From positions 1-32,228 of the forward strand of contig JAQTXT010000003.1 of NCBI GenBank assembly GCA_028688645.1: a DNA stretch of 32,228 nt, given 5' to 3'. The first letter of the stretch is position 1, and the number at the start of each line of letters is the position of its first letter. Shown here one piece after another: positions 31,274 through 32,228 of the stretch. Source of the stretch: Rickettsiales bacterium. Its GTDB lineage: Bacteria > Pseudomonadota > Alphaproteobacteria > Rickettsiales > UBA1997. Made by a program: the position numbers and the translations under genes. Under the pieces are notes generated by a model. It did no database searches. It was given only the letters and a program-made list of their open reading frames with translations, and had not been told where the DNA came from.

Positions 31274-32228
31274 TTATTCAGCAGGAGGACTAGGAACAGT
31301 ATAGGTTCTAAATTGAAAACCATCCTGTATACTTGAAGAACCACCAGAGTAAATGCTTCCATAATAATACCAATTACTATGCCAACCATCACTTGCAGTT
31401 CCTGCTATTATTCTAAAAGTATATTTTGAACCATTTGTTACATGTATCGGTGTCGACAAAACGATGCTTCTCCATGTGTTACCACCTGCAAAAGATATTG
31501 ATTGTGTATGAAGCAATGTTCCCGATGTTCCTTCACCCTCATAAACATAAAATGTTTGACTATAGCTCAACATTCCATAAACATCTACTTGACTTAAATA
31601 TCCATTCATAGAAGGGGTGAATGCCTGCCAAGCATCACTTCTAGTAGCTCCATTTGAACCACTTTCTAAATATTGATCTTTTACTTGACCAACACAATAT
31701 CCATAAGTATCTTCTGTCCAAGTGTTAAGTCCAGTACATTTATATATAGCTGTTGCACTTTTCATATATGTAGTATTACATGCGTTCAAATATGCATAAG
31801 TATTTTGAGCATATATTGTAGCTGCTACGGATACTGTTCCACCAGATGTACAAGACACATTATTTGTTGGACAAGTGTACCAACTTGTTTGTGATGCATT
31901 AGATATCTTAGAAGCTAAACTTAATCCCGTACAAGTTGGAGAGCATGAACCTGTATATCCAGTTATATTACCATCACTGCATGATAATACTATACTACCT
32001 TCATAATTTACATCGCATGTATAAGTTTTATCTGCTCCATTTTCTATAATATCAGTAGCTCCTATTGTAATATTTGCTAATTCTGGCAAATTACTAGATT
32101 TATAAGTATTTATTACATCAGTTGAACAAGCATTATATAGACAAATATCATCTGCGATAGTATTCCATGTTCCATTATCACAACTAATTTTCTTTTTTGT
32201 AATTTCTGTATATTCACTAGTAGGACAT
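31274..32228 (-). CDS. Cys-rich secreted/surface protein, C-terminal part (cut by window edge)
   Basis: The frame is open to the right edge; 317 codons are visible and the true start is outside (a TTG at 32089 is just internal). The N-terminal half has repeated short Cys modules: CDNGTW...ICLYNAC, TYTCDVNYEGSIVLSC, GYTGSCSPTC, YTCPTNNVSC, similar to sushi-like or tandem Cys-pair repeats. Residues after YLESGSNG form a probable beta-sandwich (AWQAFTPSMNGYLSQVDVYG, FYVYEGEGTSGTLLHTQSI, WRSIVLSTPIHV, GSKYTFRI), a binding domain often fused to secreted enzymes and adhesins. It shares the C-x-NG-x-W pattern with the prepilin-like protein. Likely a surface or pilus-linked adhesin. Confidence 0.65.
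   Translation of the reverse strand, partial: CPTSEYTEITKKKISCDNGTWNTIADDICLYNACSTDVINTYKSSNLPELANITIGATDIIENGADKTYTCDVNYEGSIVLSCSDGNITGYTGSCSPTCTGLSLASKISNASQTSWYTCPTNNVSCTSGGTVSVAATIYAQNTYAYLNACNTTYMKSATAIYKCTGLNTWTEDTYGYCVGQVKDQYLESGSNGATRSDAWQAFTPSMNGYLSQVDVYGMLSYSQTFYVYEGEGTSGTLLHTQSISFAGGNTWRSIVLSTPIHVTNGSKYTFRIIAGTASDGWHSNWYYYGSIYSGGSSSIQDGFQFRTYTVPSPPAE

Overview
The window is AT-rich chromosomal DNA from a Gram-negative bacterium. KdsA points to a Kdo-containing outer membrane, MurE has the meso-diaminopimelate motif, and MurG, HflK and GrpE are present. Low GC, a pyruvate formate-lyase activase, a eukaryote-like ornithine decarboxylase, prepilin-like proteins with an FPCPAP motif, and two GC-rich palindromic repeat families suggest an uncultured, possibly host-associated alphaproteobacterium. 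That placement is inference; the window has no rRNA or other firm phylogenetic marker.

Layout. 1-2039 (minus): a Nudix hydrolase followed by glyQ and glyS (glyS cut by the window edge); both synthetase subunits are very divergent at conserved sites. 2156-7789: M15 peptidase, 2-Cys peroxiredoxin, RdgB-type ITPase, RlmN, a membrane-anchored Hsp20-like protein, FolD and KdsA. 7936-10829: GrpE, MurE and PflA. 10866-11199: a tiny 29-residue lipoprotein (minus), a strong promoter and an attenuator-like leader. 11224-19656: an ABC-exporter block. 19729-22949: ParB, an EamA transporter, YraN and MurG. 23077-25687 (minus): HflK, an RNHCP zinc protein and ornithine decarboxylase. 25909-28252: dCMP deaminase, tRNA-Ser, a small basic ORF and an AlbA_2/Schlafen-type protein. 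28326-32228 (mostly minus): a small protein ending in a CaaX-like box, a prepilin-like protein overlapping hisS, tRNA-Met, and a Cys-rich secreted protein cut by the edge.

The most unusual part is 11224-19656. Four ABC-exporter membrane domains (TMD1-4) each stop right after the first strand of the nucleotide-binding domain, at a F-K-N-[VI]-[RK]-F-x-Y tail that carries the A-loop tyrosine. A single stand-alone ATPase with its own ribosome-binding site begins just after that point and has no A-loop tyrosine. Between TMD2 and the ATPase lie unrelated cargo genes: a histidine phosphatase, a DUF6492-like protein on the other strand, a P-loop kinase without a proper start codon, and a DUF5662-like protein. 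Two non-coding copies of the TMD2 tail sequence (about 35 bp, at 14094-14127 and 15424-15461) lie at the cargo boundaries, and a second short repeat accompanies each. The block also holds a 38-bp perfect-arm palindrome and three REP-like repeats that I do not see elsewhere in the window. It reads either as a multi-TMD, one-ATPase split exporter that completes its ATP site in trans, or as an insertion and recombination hot spot at the TMD/ATPase junction. Both readings can be tested.
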